Assembly (NCBI GenBank): GCA_016720655.1
Contig: JADKKE010000003.1
Coordinates: 62,001 to 126,000 of the forward strand
Direction: 5' to 3'
DNA: 64,000 nt
Origin: Bacteroidota bacterium
GTDB taxonomy: Bacteria; Bacteroidota; Bacteroidia; AKYH767-A; 2013-40CM-41-45
In this document: in pieces, positions 44,718 through 53,799 of the stretch
Layout of the letters: every line of letters starts with the position of its first letter
Position numbering within the stretch: the first letter of the stretch is position 1
Made by a program: the position numbers and the translations under genes
The notes under the pieces: model-generated
What the model saw: only the letters and a program-made list of their open reading frames with translations
Database searches by the model: none
What the model was told of the DNA's origin: nothing

Positions 44718-45485
44718 TTAAAAATGATAACCGAATCCAGCCTGGGCAATACGCGGAGCCATGTCAATATAACCCGGTGTGTAAGGTGAAGACTCGTCTG
44801 TTTTTATATTGATCCAATGGTTGCGATCATAGTGCCACATCAGGCAGGCACTTACACCCAGCACCCAACCGGATTCACCGATACGCCAGTTCAGGCCAAA
44901 GAATATTCCTGCAGCTTTCGCTATACCTCCATTGATTTCGCTGACTCCAAGGGTGTCTTTTACTGCTTGTGTGACCGCCACATCTTCCGATCTCATTCCC
45001 ATCCACGTAACACCTAACACTGCTTCATTCTGACTATGATAAGGCATTTGAAACATGGTGTATGGGTCAGTTCCATTGAATGAAAGCGTAAGTGTGCCTC
45101 TGAGCATTTGGGTGGGAGTAATTCCCATGCGAAATTTCGAATCCTGAGATTTAGCATTCAACTCGCTTTCCATGTAACTTCCTGCAACCTGTAATCCGAG
45201 TACAGCTCCACGCATTCTTACTGCATCGAAGCTGACTGACAATTCAGGCATGGCTGAATAATAGGGCTTGACAAACCATCCACCATTTCCGAAAATATTA
45301 TCCTTCAACCACATTTGTGCTTCGTAGTCGGGATTGTTGGCCAGTACACCGTATTTGGCTGCCCAGGTCCATCGTGTACGTTCTCTCCACGTAACCTGAG
45401 AAACAGACTGCAGACTCAGGAGACTGAACAGACTTAGGAATAGTATCCGACGATATGTGCTTGAAGTATTTGACACGAGTAACAT
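44718..45485 (-). CDS. Probable outer-membrane beta-barrel protein
   Basis: The 255-residue protein has an N-terminal signal peptide (RRILFLSLFSLLSLQSVSQ) and alternating amphipathic strands ending in an aromatic residue (AGFGYHF), the usual C-terminal signal for outer-membrane insertion. Strand-like segments include GAVLGLQVAGSYMES, MLRGTLTLSFNG, EAVLGVTWMG, AAGIFFGLNWRI and SGWVLGVSACLMWHYD. No T9SS domain is present. The specific function is unknown. A -7 element (TATCTTTG on the minus strand, 45535-45542) precedes it. Confidence 0.7.
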   Translation of the reverse strand: MLLVSNTSSTYRRILFLSLFSLLSLQSVSQVTWRERTRWTWAAKYGVLANNPDYEAQMWLKDNIFGNGGWFVKPYYSAMPELSVSFDAVRMRGAVLGLQVAGSYMESELNAKSQDSKFRMGITPTQMLRGTLTLSFNGTDPYTMFQMPYHSQNEAVLGVTWMGMRSEDVAVTQAVKDTLGVSEINGGIAKAAGIFFGLNWRIGESGWVLGVSACLMWHYDRNHWINIKTDESSPYTPGYIDMAPRIAQAGFGYHF

Positions 45486-45534
45486 GTGATTAGGGCATTC
45501 GCAGAACCCAGACGAAATTGAATTCTGAGGCTGC

Positions 45535-45542
45535 CAAAGATA
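45535..45542 (-). promoter_or_regulatory. -7 element of the outer-membrane protein gene
   Basis: The minus strand reads TATCTTTG, a full match to TAnnTTTG, about 50 nt upstream of ATG 45485. The -33 TTG is not evident. Confidence 0.55.
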
Positions 45543-45675
45543 CCGAAAAAATAAAATGCGAAAACGATTGAAAGGTTGATCTGCCGTGAGTTTTTCACAA
45601 ACCGGCTAAGAAAAAATCGTTTCAATATCAGGATACTGAAATCTTCTGTGTGATTTTTGGAAAATTATTCCATAA

Positions 45676-45705
45676 AAAAAGCGGTCCACCCCTGAACCGC
45701 TTTTT
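45676..45705 (-). terminator. Terminator of the 26-residue membrane protein gene
   Basis: GCGGT (45681-45685) pairs with ACCGC (45696-45700) extended by A5/T5. On the minus strand it is followed by a T7 run, so it best terminates the small gene at 45734-45814. Confidence 0.8.
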
Positions 45706-45733
45706 AGCCTATGAATTATTTGATCGAATGCTA

Positions 45734-45814
45734 TTATCTTATCGTTAGTCCGAGTATCCAGGAAAAGGCTACTGCAACGATGAAGAATTTAAGAAGAGAT
45801 TCTTTGCTGAACAT
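45734..45814 (-). CDS. 26-residue single-helix membrane microprotein
   Basis: An ATG at 45814 on the minus strand opens a 26-codon frame ending in TAA: MFSKESLLKFFIVAVAFSW then ILGLTIR. A charged head is followed by one helix of about 18 hydrophobic residues and a terminal Arg. It has its own signals: a TAAATTTG -7 element (45862-45869, minus strand) 48 nt upstream and an intrinsic terminator with T7 starting 29 nt downstream. That arrangement argues for a real, separately transcribed unit. The function is unknown; such peptides often modulate a larger membrane complex. Confidence 0.65.
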   Translation of the reverse strand: MFSKESLLKFFIVAVAFSWILGLTIR

Positions 45815-45861
45815 GATAATGGATTTTGAGTACTTCGTACGTGAACTGTAAGGTTTTGTTT

Positions 45862-45869
45862 CAAATTTA
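45862..45869 (-). promoter_or_regulatory. -7 element of the microprotein gene
   Basis: The minus strand reads TAAATTTG, a full match to TAnnTTTG, predicting a start near 45858 and a leader of about 43 nt. Confidence 0.55.
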
Positions 45870-46245
45870 CTCTGTGGCAAGAGGTTACCGACTTTCGACA
45901 GGAACCTTTACCGCAACTAATGTATGTAATTTTTGTCTTTTTTCAATTTTATTCTAATTTCTATACTGAAGATATAAAGCAATTCTGGATACAATTGGGA
46001 GATTTCATTCGTAATGAAAGGATTTTAAAGGGAAAAGCCATATTTCGCCAGTGACAGTGCTTAATTGTTCAATATCTAAACCATGCTTTCAATTTAAATT
46101 CACCTTGTCAATCCATAAAAAATCACGTAATTTGAAGGGATTTTCTAAATCTCCTGATTTGATTTTCCCCTTATTCACTGGGGATTTCAAAGTTAAATCA
46201 GGAATTAAGACTAAAGGCATTTTAATTCAGAAGCTAAATTCAAGT
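45870..46245. other. AT-rich intergenic region
   Basis: No gene, hairpin or repeat is visible. In-frame codons upstream of 46246 continue to 46051 but translate to sequence without conserved character, so they are treated as leader. Confidence 0.5.
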
Positions 46246-47379
46246 ATGATTAGTTACGATCAGTTCAAACAACGTCTTGCTACAATTCGTCGCGCTGAGA
46301 CAAAAGGTGGTGGAGGAAGTTACCGGAACATCCGGATTTCCGGTGAATATATGCTTCTTGACCGCGAAAGTTCCGGGAATCAGGAGCGAATCAGTTTGCG
46401 GGAATTGTATGAACTCTACAGACAGAACGAAGCCATCGACACGAAAATTGCCGGGAAATTTATTTCAGGCCGTGTTTTTTCACCCGCAGTCGCAGTGTTA
46501 ATTTCAGCGGGCCTCTTTGATGCAAAAGGAAAGAAGATCGAGAAAATCGAAAAGGTAGAAACAGTAGCAACTGTCCCACCTCCACCCATGCCGGTCCGGG
46601 ATGATGATGAACTGGAAGACAGCAATGACGAAGGCCGTTTTTTTCAGGCCTTGCGTGCAGTTATCGGAAAAGAAGATCTGTATGCAAAATCATTGGGCAA
46701 ACATTTACAGGCAGGATTTGTAACACTTCCACGACAAATTGAATTTGCAGATCTTTCGCCAGCATTGAGCGAGATGATGAAGCAAATCAATCTCTTGTTG
46801 ATGAAAGATGGTGATGCAGGGAAAGGTACACTCGTAGCCCGATTGGATGGTTTTGTTCACAAACATCCTGTACTGGGAACTCGCATTGTTGAATTTGATG
46901 AAGAACAACATTTCACACCTACACGGAAAGAAACCTTGAAACTTTTACAAGGACATGTTCAGGCCGCCTACATCAAAGATTATCTTGAAATCTGTGACAA
47001 CCTGGATTATTTTAACAATTCAGTTTTGCCAAAGCACAGGGTTCGTTTCAATCTTGAACAAATGCCTGAATCGTTTGCTGCGTTTCAGCAGATGCTCGTT
47101 TCTGAGAATGTAAAAGAGTCAGGTTACATTGCACAAAAACCGGGGTTTTTATTTCTTGGTGGCCGTGTAGCACAACGTGCATATTACGACACATTGCGGG
47201 ATATCGCACATTTGCTTCCAGCGAACCGCCGACTGCTTGAGCCGATTCGAATTTCAAAATTTGAAATCGAAAAAATCTCAGGAAAAAAAATGGAAAGCTC
47301 TTCCATCACAATTCTTGCTGATGCTATCCGCAAAGTGCTCGAAGAAAAATATTCTTTTGTAGAGCAACCCGAATTTTAA
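46246..47379 (+). CDS. Uncharacterised protein next to exonuclease VII genes
   Basis: The 377-residue cytoplasmic protein starts at ATG 46246 (MISYDQFKQRLATIRRAETK). It has a basic Gly-rich N-terminus (KGGGGSYRNIRISGEY), a helical segment to about residue 100, an acidic Pro-rich linker (PPPPMPVRDDDELEDSND) and a C-terminal domain of about 240 residues with no motif I recognise. It ends 39 bp before xseA on the same strand, so a shared transcript with xseA-xseB is likely. A role in DNA metabolism is guilt by association only. Confidence 0.75.
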   Translation: MISYDQFKQRLATIRRAETKGGGGSYRNIRISGEYMLLDRESSGNQERISLRELYELYRQNEAIDTKIAGKFISGRVFSPAVAVLISAGLFDAKGKKIEKIEKVETVATVPPPPMPVRDDDELEDSNDEGRFFQALRAVIGKEDLYAKSLGKHLQAGFVTLPRQIEFADLSPALSEMMKQINLLLMKDGDAGKGTLVARLDGFVHKHPVLGTRIVEFDEEQHFTPTRKETLKLLQGHVQAAYIKDYLEICDNLDYFNNSVLPKHRVRFNLEQMPESFAAFQQMLVSENVKESGYIAQKPGFLFLGGRVAQRAYYDTLRDIAHLLPANRRLLEPIRISKFEIEKISGKKMESSSITILADAIRKVLEEKYSFVEQPEF

Positions 47380-47418
47380 TCCGGATCGAAATAGAATTTT
47401 TTTGAAAAGGTGTTGCTG

Positions 47419-48858
47419 ATGCCTGAAATTATTCCTTTGAAATTATCGGACCTTACCCGAAAGGTCGAACAGGCAATCCGGACTTCCTTTGGGGAAGAAT
47501 TTTTTTGGGTGGTTGCGGAAATTTCCGGACATAAATTTTATCCGAATCAGGACCGACATTATTTTGAATTTGTCGAAAAGCTGGAAGGATCATCGGTTGA
47601 GACAGCCAAACTTAAAGGAATAGCCTGGACGCAAGGCGCACAGGCAATCCGACTCTTTGAAAGTAATACAGGTCAGATTTTTACCAATGGCTTGCAAATT
47701 CTCGCGAAAGTAAAACTGGATTATCACATCGTGTTCGGATTGCAATTGATTTTGCACGACATCGATCATTCGTTCACACTCGGGAATCTTGAGAAGCAAA
47801 GAAGACAAACTCTTGTTCGTCTTGTTCAGGAGAATCCGGAATTCATCCACTTTGAAGATGGACAATACAAAACCCTGAACAAATCCCTTTTGTTTCGTCC
47901 GGTGATCCAGCACATCGCATTAATTGCTTCGCCGAATTCAGAAGGGTATACTGATTTTGTACACACTTTACGCAACAATCAGTACGGGTATACTTTTGAT
48001 GTAGATAATTATTTCAGCTCTGTACAGGGAGGTGAAGCGGAAAAGGAATTGATACAAACACTCGTGTCCATTTTTAATTCTCAAAAACCATATGATGCTG
48101 TTGTAATTATTCGTGGAGGAGGAGCGAAAACGGATTTTCTTGTTTTTGATACGTATTCTCTGAGTCGGGCGATTGCTAAATTTCCAATCCCGGTGATCAC
48201 CGGATTGGGACATCACAAGGACGTGAGTATCGTTGACCTCATGGCAAATACCAATACAAAAACGCCAACGAAGTCGGCAGAGTATATCCTTTCTCACAAT
48301 AGAATGTTCGAAGAAAAAGTCCTGGATGCGCGACAGCGCCTCGTTATTCGAACACAACAAACACTCTCTGCCGGTCAGCAGTCGATCAGTGCAATGAATT
48401 CCAGGTTGATCGACAGAGCGAAAAATGTATTGTCTTTACACAAGGAAGCTGTTCAGGAATTGCGTCAGCGTATCGTTGATGAAACTAAAAATATCCTCTA
48501 TACACATCACAGAGAGCTGGACAAAGAGTTAAATTTTCTGAGTACAAAACCGGGGATGATTGCAGCCAATAACCGGAACAATCTCGAACACCTTGTTACC
48601 CGAATGAAAAGTTTCACGGAACGGTTTCTCCAACAACAGGAAAACAAAATAAACCATTTTGTTTCTATCGTCAGAATTATGAGTCCGGCGAGTATCTTGC
48701 AACGTGGTTTCGCCATGGTGAAATTCGAAGGAAAAATCGTGAAGGATGCATCTTCAATAAAACCCGGATCAACGATTACTGTGGGAATGCTCGATGCAGA
48801 TCTGATCGCAACAGTGGATAAAAAAACAAAACCGGATGGAAACACCAATGACATATGA
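47419..48858 (+). CDS. xseA: Exodeoxyribonuclease VII large subunit (divergent)
   Basis: The 479-residue protein has an N-terminal OB-fold-like domain (KLSDLTRKVEQAIRTSFGEE, FFWVVAEISGHKFYPN), then the nuclease core with IALIASPNSEGYTDF, DAVVIIRGGGAKTDFLVFD and PVITGLGHHKDVSIVDLMAN, followed by KTPTKSAEYIL and a long coiled coil. With XseB it degrades single-stranded DNA into oligonucleotides. The usual RGGGS.EDL and GHE.D motifs read RGGGAKTDF and GHHKD here; His and Asp of the latter are retained. ATG 47419 gives the better N-terminus than TTG 47410. It overlaps xseB. Confidence 0.92.
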   Translation: MPEIIPLKLSDLTRKVEQAIRTSFGEEFFWVVAEISGHKFYPNQDRHYFEFVEKLEGSSVETAKLKGIAWTQGAQAIRLFESNTGQIFTNGLQILAKVKLDYHIVFGLQLILHDIDHSFTLGNLEKQRRQTLVRLVQENPEFIHFEDGQYKTLNKSLLFRPVIQHIALIASPNSEGYTDFVHTLRNNQYGYTFDVDNYFSSVQGGEAEKELIQTLVSIFNSQKPYDAVVIIRGGGAKTDFLVFDTYSLSRAIAKFPIPVITGLGHHKDVSIVDLMANTNTKTPTKSAEYILSHNRMFEEKVLDARQRLVIRTQQTLSAGQQSISAMNSRLIDRAKNVLSLHKEAVQELRQRIVDETKNILYTHHRELDKELNFLSTKPGMIAANNRNNLEHLVTRMKSFTERFLQQQENKINHFVSIVRIMSPASILQRGFAMVKFEGKIVKDASSIKPGSTITVGMLDADLIATVDKKTKPDGNTNDI

Positions 48859-49051
48859 GTCTGCTTACGAAGAACTGAAACAAATTGCCGCAGAAATTGA
48901 AAATGAAACGGTAAGTGTGGATGCTTTGGCCGAGAAAGTAAAGCGAGCTTCAGAATTGATTCACTTCTGTCAATCGAGGCTCCGTGCCACGGAACAGGAA
49001 GTGAACAAGATTCTGAAACAAATGGAAATGAAAAAAGGAACAGGGGAATAA
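48848..49051 (+). CDS. xseB: Exodeoxyribonuclease VII small subunit
   Basis: The 67-residue helical-hairpin protein starts MTYESAYEELKQIAAEIENE and has the XseB pattern VSVDALAEKVKRASELIHFCQSRL (shown as VSVDALAEKV and ASELIHFCQSRL). It binds the XseA coiled coil. I chose ATG 48848, which gives the family N-terminus and an 11-bp overlap with xseA; ATG 48836 would add four residues. Overlap implies translational coupling. Confidence 0.93.
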   Translation: MTYESAYEELKQIAAEIENETVSVDALAEKVKRASELIHFCQSRLRATEQEVNKILKQMEMKKGTGE

Positions 49052-49279
49052 TTAAAAGGACAGAAAAGTTCAGGATTTTTTGGCCGACAAAATTCTCCTT
49101 TTCACCTCTTTTCAAGGTAAAAAAACACACTTTTGGTTAAAAAGAAGGTATTATTAGTACTTTGTAATGCCTAAAAGATCGGGCGCAAGAAAATTCAGGG
49201 ATCTTTAAGAAGCAGATTGATTACGAACAATTGAAAATCTGTTTTTTTATTCTACCATTTATACTAATACTGCGATTAA
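49052..49279. other. Intergenic region after xseB
   Basis: Nothing gene-like is visible up to the short frame at 49280. From 49376 to the creD stop at 49485 there is likewise no hairpin. A run of seven G residues occurs at 49291-49297, inside the short frame. Confidence 0.4.
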
Positions 49280-49375
49280 ATGAATCATTCGGGGGGGTCA
49301 GAATTTGTACGTACAGTAATCGGCATTGCAATTTTCTTGCTGGTACTTTTTCACGTACTCGTATTGCTCGGTTAA
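49280..49375 (+). CDS. 31-residue single-helix membrane microprotein (candidate)
   Basis: The ATG at 49280 opens a 31-codon frame: MNHSGGSEFVRTVIGIAIFL then LVLFHVLVLLG, ending TAA at 49373. It has a short polar N-terminus and one strongly hydrophobic helix of 20 residues. No clear promoter or terminator frames it, and it lies between xseB (plus) and creD (minus), so support is weaker than for the microprotein at 45734. The GGGGGGG tract inside the frame (Ser-Gly-Gly codons) would be prone to slippage. Confidence 0.4.
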   Translation: MNHSGGSEFVRTVIGIAIFLLVLFHVLVLLG

Positions 49376-49484
49376 TCATCCGGGCAAATTTTTTCAGTAA
49401 TTCGAATTCATTGCAATTCAGGTTGACAAATCTGTGTCGCATTTCCCTGACAATCCCACTTTTTTAGCAAGCGTTTATCAGCTT

Positions 49485-50849
49485 TCAATCTTCTTCTCCA
49501 TACCAATTTATTTTTCTGGTTAAAGTCATGATCGTGCCAAGAATGAGGAATAAGCCAATGCTTCCCAGCAGCAACGCATAATCTTCAAGTTGCAAAAGAG
49601 AATAGAAGAAACCATACAACAACAAGAGCAATGCGGAAAAGACAAGAGTTAACTTGTTGTTTTTAAAAATGAACTTTGCATAAAAAGAAATGAGGGAAAG
49701 AATAAGGATGCACGATAGCAGGTATGCAAGATTGAATGTAAGATGCTCTGAGATCGAAAGCAGGAGTACGTAAAACAAGCACACGGCAAATCCAACCAGC
49801 AAATACTGGATCGGGTGAATCCTTCGTTTATTGATCACTTCCACAAAGAAAAAAGTAAGGAAGGTGATAATGACAAACATTAAACAATATTTGACAGAAC
49901 GCATCGTCTTCAAATACTCATCAACAGGCAAGAGGAGACGAACACCGAATGTTCCGGCTTCATCCAGATTACTCATTCCGTAATTCTCCTCGTTGTTGTC
50001 GGTTATTGTTCCGATAAAATTTCCTACACCTTGTTGAGGATAGTTTCGGTTCAGTTGAAGAACTTTCCATTTTGCATTAAATCCATTGCTTTGAATCGCA
50101 TGTGTGTCTGGTAAGAAAGAGCCTTCGAAACTTGGATTTCCCCATGAGGAGTTGAGCGATACGTTGCTCACTTTTCCCAATGGAAGAAATGAAAGATTAC
50201 TGCTTCCGTTCAGATTGATGCTGAATGAATAATCCAATGTATTCAGAGATGTAAGTGGATAACGGAAACTGAGCCCGGATGAAAACAAATCATGCGTTGG
50301 AATTCCCGGGCCGAAGACAAGAGTTGAATCATTCAACTTGCAATTGATATTGTCCTTGATACCTCTCAAATCGGAGATCCCGATTGAAATAAAAGCTTCG
50401 TCCAGTAAACAATTCGATTCCGTGAGTCCTGCAGCTTTAATATCCGGGATGCTGAATTTACCACTCACCTGGAGGATGGCATTGTACAATACAACGACAT
50501 AAATTCCGCGGTGTCTTTGTTCCGGATTTACTTCCCCTTTTATATTCAATTCGTCCGGCAGAAAATGCGCAAAGCGTTTTTCCTGAACAGTATTTCCTTT
50601 TTCATCTTTTACATTTATCCAAAAAGGTATACTTAACACCGGCCCACCAACAGTTTGACGATTTCCCCATTTCGAACTTACTTCCCGAATCGCTTCGTTT
50701 CGTACATCCTGTCTTTCCCGGATTAAGGAAGTAAGCATGGATGTTGGAATTAATAAAATCAGAATTAAAAATCCGATCGATAATAATTTGATAGTAACAG
50801 ATCGCTTGATCCAGTCATTGACCCGGTCTAAAAGGGATGGTTTTTCCAT
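49485..50849 (-). CDS. creD: CreD family inner-membrane protein
   Basis: The 454-residue protein has an N-terminal membrane helix (LLSIGFLILILLIPTSML), the CreD hallmark LIRERQDVRNEAIREVSSKWG with GGPVLSIPFW, a periplasmic domain of about 280 residues (including GTIT and DEAGTFGVRLLLPVDEY), and five or six C-terminal helices with YLLVGFAVCLFYVLLLSISEH. In E. coli CreD is induced by the CreBC two-component system and affects envelope integrity. No creB or creC gene is nearby. It stands alone. Confidence 0.93.
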   Translation of the reverse strand: MEKPSLLDRVNDWIKRSVTIKLLSIGFLILILLIPTSMLTSLIRERQDVRNEAIREVSSKWGNRQTVGGPVLSIPFWINVKDEKGNTVQEKRFAHFLPDELNIKGEVNPEQRHRGIYVVVLYNAILQVSGKFSIPDIKAAGLTESNCLLDEAFISIGISDLRGIKDNINCKLNDSTLVFGPGIPTHDLFSSGLSFRYPLTSLNTLDYSFSINLNGSSNLSFLPLGKVSNVSLNSSWGNPSFEGSFLPDTHAIQSNGFNAKWKVLQLNRNYPQQGVGNFIGTITDNNEENYGMSNLDEAGTFGVRLLLPVDEYLKTMRSVKYCLMFVIITFLTFFFVEVINKRRIHPIQYLLVGFAVCLFYVLLLSISEHLTFNLAYLLSCILILSLISFYAKFIFKNNKLTLVFSALLLLLYGFFYSLLQLEDYALLLGSIGLFLILGTIMTLTRKINWYGEED

Positions 50850-51154
50850 GATGGATGAATAAACTAAGGGCGAAAGATATTATTTTAACATTTAGAATAA
50901 TTTAACCTTTGTCTGAAAGACAAATTCAGAACCAATGAATTTATATCGAATATTTTTGAGCAAACCAGATTGACAAATAACGATCATAAAGATAAAAATT
51001 ATTATAATTGATAGTATAAAGACGCAATTACCAACAAATGACTATATAATTTTGAATTCGAAGAATGATTTCTATATTTTTAAGATTTAATTCAACTGGT
51101 GTAAACCATAGGACTCTATTTGCCGTGTTACCAATAAAGACCAAAACTATAATC
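50850..51154. other. AT-rich divergent intergenic region between creD and the PKD protein gene
   Basis: TAATTTTG at 51047-51054 is a full -7 match about 100 bp upstream of the PKD gene ATG. On the other side TATCTTTC (minus strand, 50872-50879) is one base off consensus and may serve creD. No other structure is seen. Confidence 0.5.
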
Positions 51155-53737
51155 ATGAAAAAAATACTACTCATCCTCTTTCTTGCATTCCTGGCAAGTG
51201 GAACAAAGGCTCAAAACTGTGCTTTTACATACGCACAGCAAGGAGCTCTTACAGCAGTTCAATTCACTCCGACCACAATTTTCCCTCTGAACATGTTTAC
51301 CTATGCCTGGGATTTTGGTGACGGAGGCACGTCAACACAGACCTCACCATCGCATACATACAATGGTTTTGGACCTTACACTGTTTGTTGTGTTGTGTCC
51401 GACACATCAGGAACAGCAGTTTGTAATTTTTGCACAACTGTATATTTGAACAGCAGCACATGTTCATTCACTTACACGAGCTCCCCTGCACAAAACTTTG
51501 TGGTTACTTTCCAGGCATCACAAAGTCAGGCATCATCTTATTTTTGGGATTACGGTGATGGCATGACCGGCACCGGCGGACCATCAAACACGCATGCATA
51601 TGTTCAATCGGGAACCTACAATGCCTGTTTAACAACAATTGATTTTCTTGGAGACACATGTACGTATTGTACATGGGTAACCGTTTCACAACAAACGAAC
51701 AATTGTTTTTTCACTGCATCGCCTGACACTGCATTGGTGGTGAGTTTTATCGGTCTTCCTTCCAATGGAGGATCAGCGTTGACATGGGATTTTGGTGATG
51801 GTTCAGTAGTAACAGGAATGAATCCGTATCATCAATATGCATTACCCGGAACCTACACAGTGTGTATGACAGAATTGAATTCTTCCGGAGTTGCCATTTG
51901 CACCTATTGTGATGTCGTTACCGCTGCAAACAATATAATGTGTAGCTACTCTTTTGTGATTGATACAACGAATGCATATTCTGTAGCATTTACTGCACAT
52001 CCAAGTGGACAGAGTTCGGTTATTTCATGGGATTTTGGTGATGGTAATACAGCGACAGGTTACAATCCAACCCATGTTTATTCGGTTGTTGGTACATATA
52101 CTGCTTGCATGACAGAGACTGATTTCTTTGGTACCGTTCTGTGTCAGTATTGTGTTCCAATTACAATTACAGGAAGTGGCAGCGGTAATTGTTCGTTTAT
52201 TTCTTCACCGGATCCGATGAACCAGGGCATGATTAATTTTCAGGCCTTCCAGGGAACATCCGGTACCAGTGTATTGTGGGATTTTGGTGATAACACAACC
52301 GGCTCCGGTACAAATCCTTCACACACCTATGTAATTGCAGGCACATACACCGTGTGTATGAGTGAAGTGAGCCCGGCAGGATCAATCATATGTAGCTATT
52401 GTGATGTGGTAACAGTAGGCAATGCCGCCAATTGTACCTTTGCTTTTGTAGTTGATACAGCGATCGCCAATCAGGTGTTGTTTAGTTTCGTTCCGAATTC
52501 TTCAGCAAGTCAGATCCTTTGGGATTTTGGTGACGGAAGTGCAGGAATGGGAGCAAATGCTCAGCACGTTTATCCGGTACCGGGAGTATACACAGCTTGT
52601 GTAACAGAAATAAACACAACTACAGGTGTTACCATCTGCTATACTTGCCAGGTCATTGCCGTCAATTTTATTCAATCCTGTTCATTCACAGCTGTTCCGG
52701 ATCCAAATGATCCGTACACACTCACACTTATAGGCACAGTTGGCCCCGGAAATATTGCATCCTGGGATTTTGGAGATGGTAATGTAGGAACCGGCACTCA
52801 GATTCAACACACGTTTACTCAGGCTGGTTTATATCATATCTGTCTGTATGAAGTAGACTCACTTCCGCTCACCACAATTTGTGTTTCCTGCCAGGATATT
52901 TTTGTTGGTAGCATCATCCAACCTTGCCGCGCTAATTTCATTGCAACCAATCTCGGACTCACCGGATATTTCATCGATATGTCAACCGGAATTAGTCCGC
53001 AGACAACTTACGCATGGGATTTTGGTGATGGTACAACTTCAACTACCCGATTCCCTCAGCATGTCTATAGCGCTCCCGGTACATACACTGCCTGCCTTAC
53101 TATTACAGACAATTCATGCAGCGATACTTATTGTACACCAGTTGTAGCCGATACATCAATCGGGAATCCTGGTGCTTGTCAGGCTTATTTCGTGACCTTG
53201 CAGTTGGCTCCTTATCAGATTGCAGTAGTGAACCTCACCAATGGTGTCAATCTCAGTTTTGCCTGGGATTTTGGAGATGGATCAACTTCGAATCAACCGT
53301 ATCCATCACATGTCTACAACAACATTGGATCCTACAATTTATGTCTGACAGTTTCCGATCTCAATGGCTGTATAAGTACGTACTGTGATTCTGTATCTGT
53401 AGATTCATTGGGAAATATCTTCCGTGGAATGAGTGGCTTTACAGTGAATGTTCTCTCTCCGGCTCAGCTGACAGGAGTTGAAGACTCACCTGAATCTACT
53501 CCATTCATAGCGTATCCAAATCCTGTTCAGTCTGAATTAACAATTGCACTTCCATCTACTGTAACCGGAACCGTAAGTTATCGTGTGTTTACTGTTCAGG
53601 GAGCGGAGGTGAGTAAAGGAATTCTAAGCAATGGTTTTGCTAAATTATCTGTCTTGAAGTGGGAAGCTGGAATATACCTTCTCGAAATTACAGATGATGC
53701 AGGTTACAAGAGCTACCGCCAGATCATCAAGCAGTAA
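51155..53737 (+). CDS. T9SS surface protein made of nine PKD repeats
   Basis: The 860-residue protein starts MKKILLILFLAFLASGTKAQ (signal peptide). Nine PKD domains of about 85 residues follow, each with W(D)FGDG (WDFGDGGTSTQ, WDYGDGMTGTG, and so on) and GTYT.C.TE. Repeats one to seven each start with a Cys (CAFTY, CSFTY, CFFTA, CSYSF and so on) and end with a CxxC pair (CNFC, CTYC, CTYC, CQYC, CSYC, CYTC, CVSC). A T9SS sorting domain closes it (YPNPVQSELTIAL to GIYLLEI). It has no enzyme domain, so it is likely a stalk or adhesin. ATG 51155 is used because the signal peptide starts there. Confidence 0.88.
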   Translation: MKKILLILFLAFLASGTKAQNCAFTYAQQGALTAVQFTPTTIFPLNMFTYAWDFGDGGTSTQTSPSHTYNGFGPYTVCCVVSDTSGTAVCNFCTTVYLNSSTCSFTYTSSPAQNFVVTFQASQSQASSYFWDYGDGMTGTGGPSNTHAYVQSGTYNACLTTIDFLGDTCTYCTWVTVSQQTNNCFFTASPDTALVVSFIGLPSNGGSALTWDFGDGSVVTGMNPYHQYALPGTYTVCMTELNSSGVAICTYCDVVTAANNIMCSYSFVIDTTNAYSVAFTAHPSGQSSVISWDFGDGNTATGYNPTHVYSVVGTYTACMTETDFFGTVLCQYCVPITITGSGSGNCSFISSPDPMNQGMINFQAFQGTSGTSVLWDFGDNTTGSGTNPSHTYVIAGTYTVCMSEVSPAGSIICSYCDVVTVGNAANCTFAFVVDTAIANQVLFSFVPNSSASQILWDFGDGSAGMGANAQHVYPVPGVYTACVTEINTTTGVTICYTCQVIAVNFIQSCSFTAVPDPNDPYTLTLIGTVGPGNIASWDFGDGNVGTGTQIQHTFTQAGLYHICLYEVDSLPLTTICVSCQDIFVGSIIQPCRANFIATNLGLTGYFIDMSTGISPQTTYAWDFGDGTTSTTRFPQHVYSAPGTYTACLTITDNSCSDTYCTPVVADTSIGNPGACQAYFVTLQLAPYQIAVVNLTNGVNLSFAWDFGDGSTSNQPYPSHVYNNIGSYNLCLTVSDLNGCISTYCDSVSVDSLGNIFRGMSGFTVNVLSPAQLTGVEDSPESTPFIAYPNPVQSELTIALPSTVTGTVSYRVFTVQGAEVSKGILSNGFAKLSVLKWEAGIYLLEITDDAGYKSYRQIIKQ

Positions 53738-53760
53738 CAAACCCGGACGAATTTCAAATC

Positions 53761-53786
53761 AGGATGAGGGAATAATCCCTCATCCT
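53761..53786 (+). terminator. Terminator between the PKD protein gene and an ECF sigma gene
   Basis: AGGATGAGGGA (53761-53771) pairs perfectly with TCCCTCATCCT (53776-53786) around a 4-nt loop, followed by TTTCCCTTT. It ends only 13 bp before the sigma factor ATG. Confidence 0.85.
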
Positions 53787-53799
53787 TTTCCCTTTACCA

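Noticed and set aside
51065..51154. Longer N-terminus for the nine-PKD protein
   Set aside because: It would bury the signal peptide 30 residues inside the protein.
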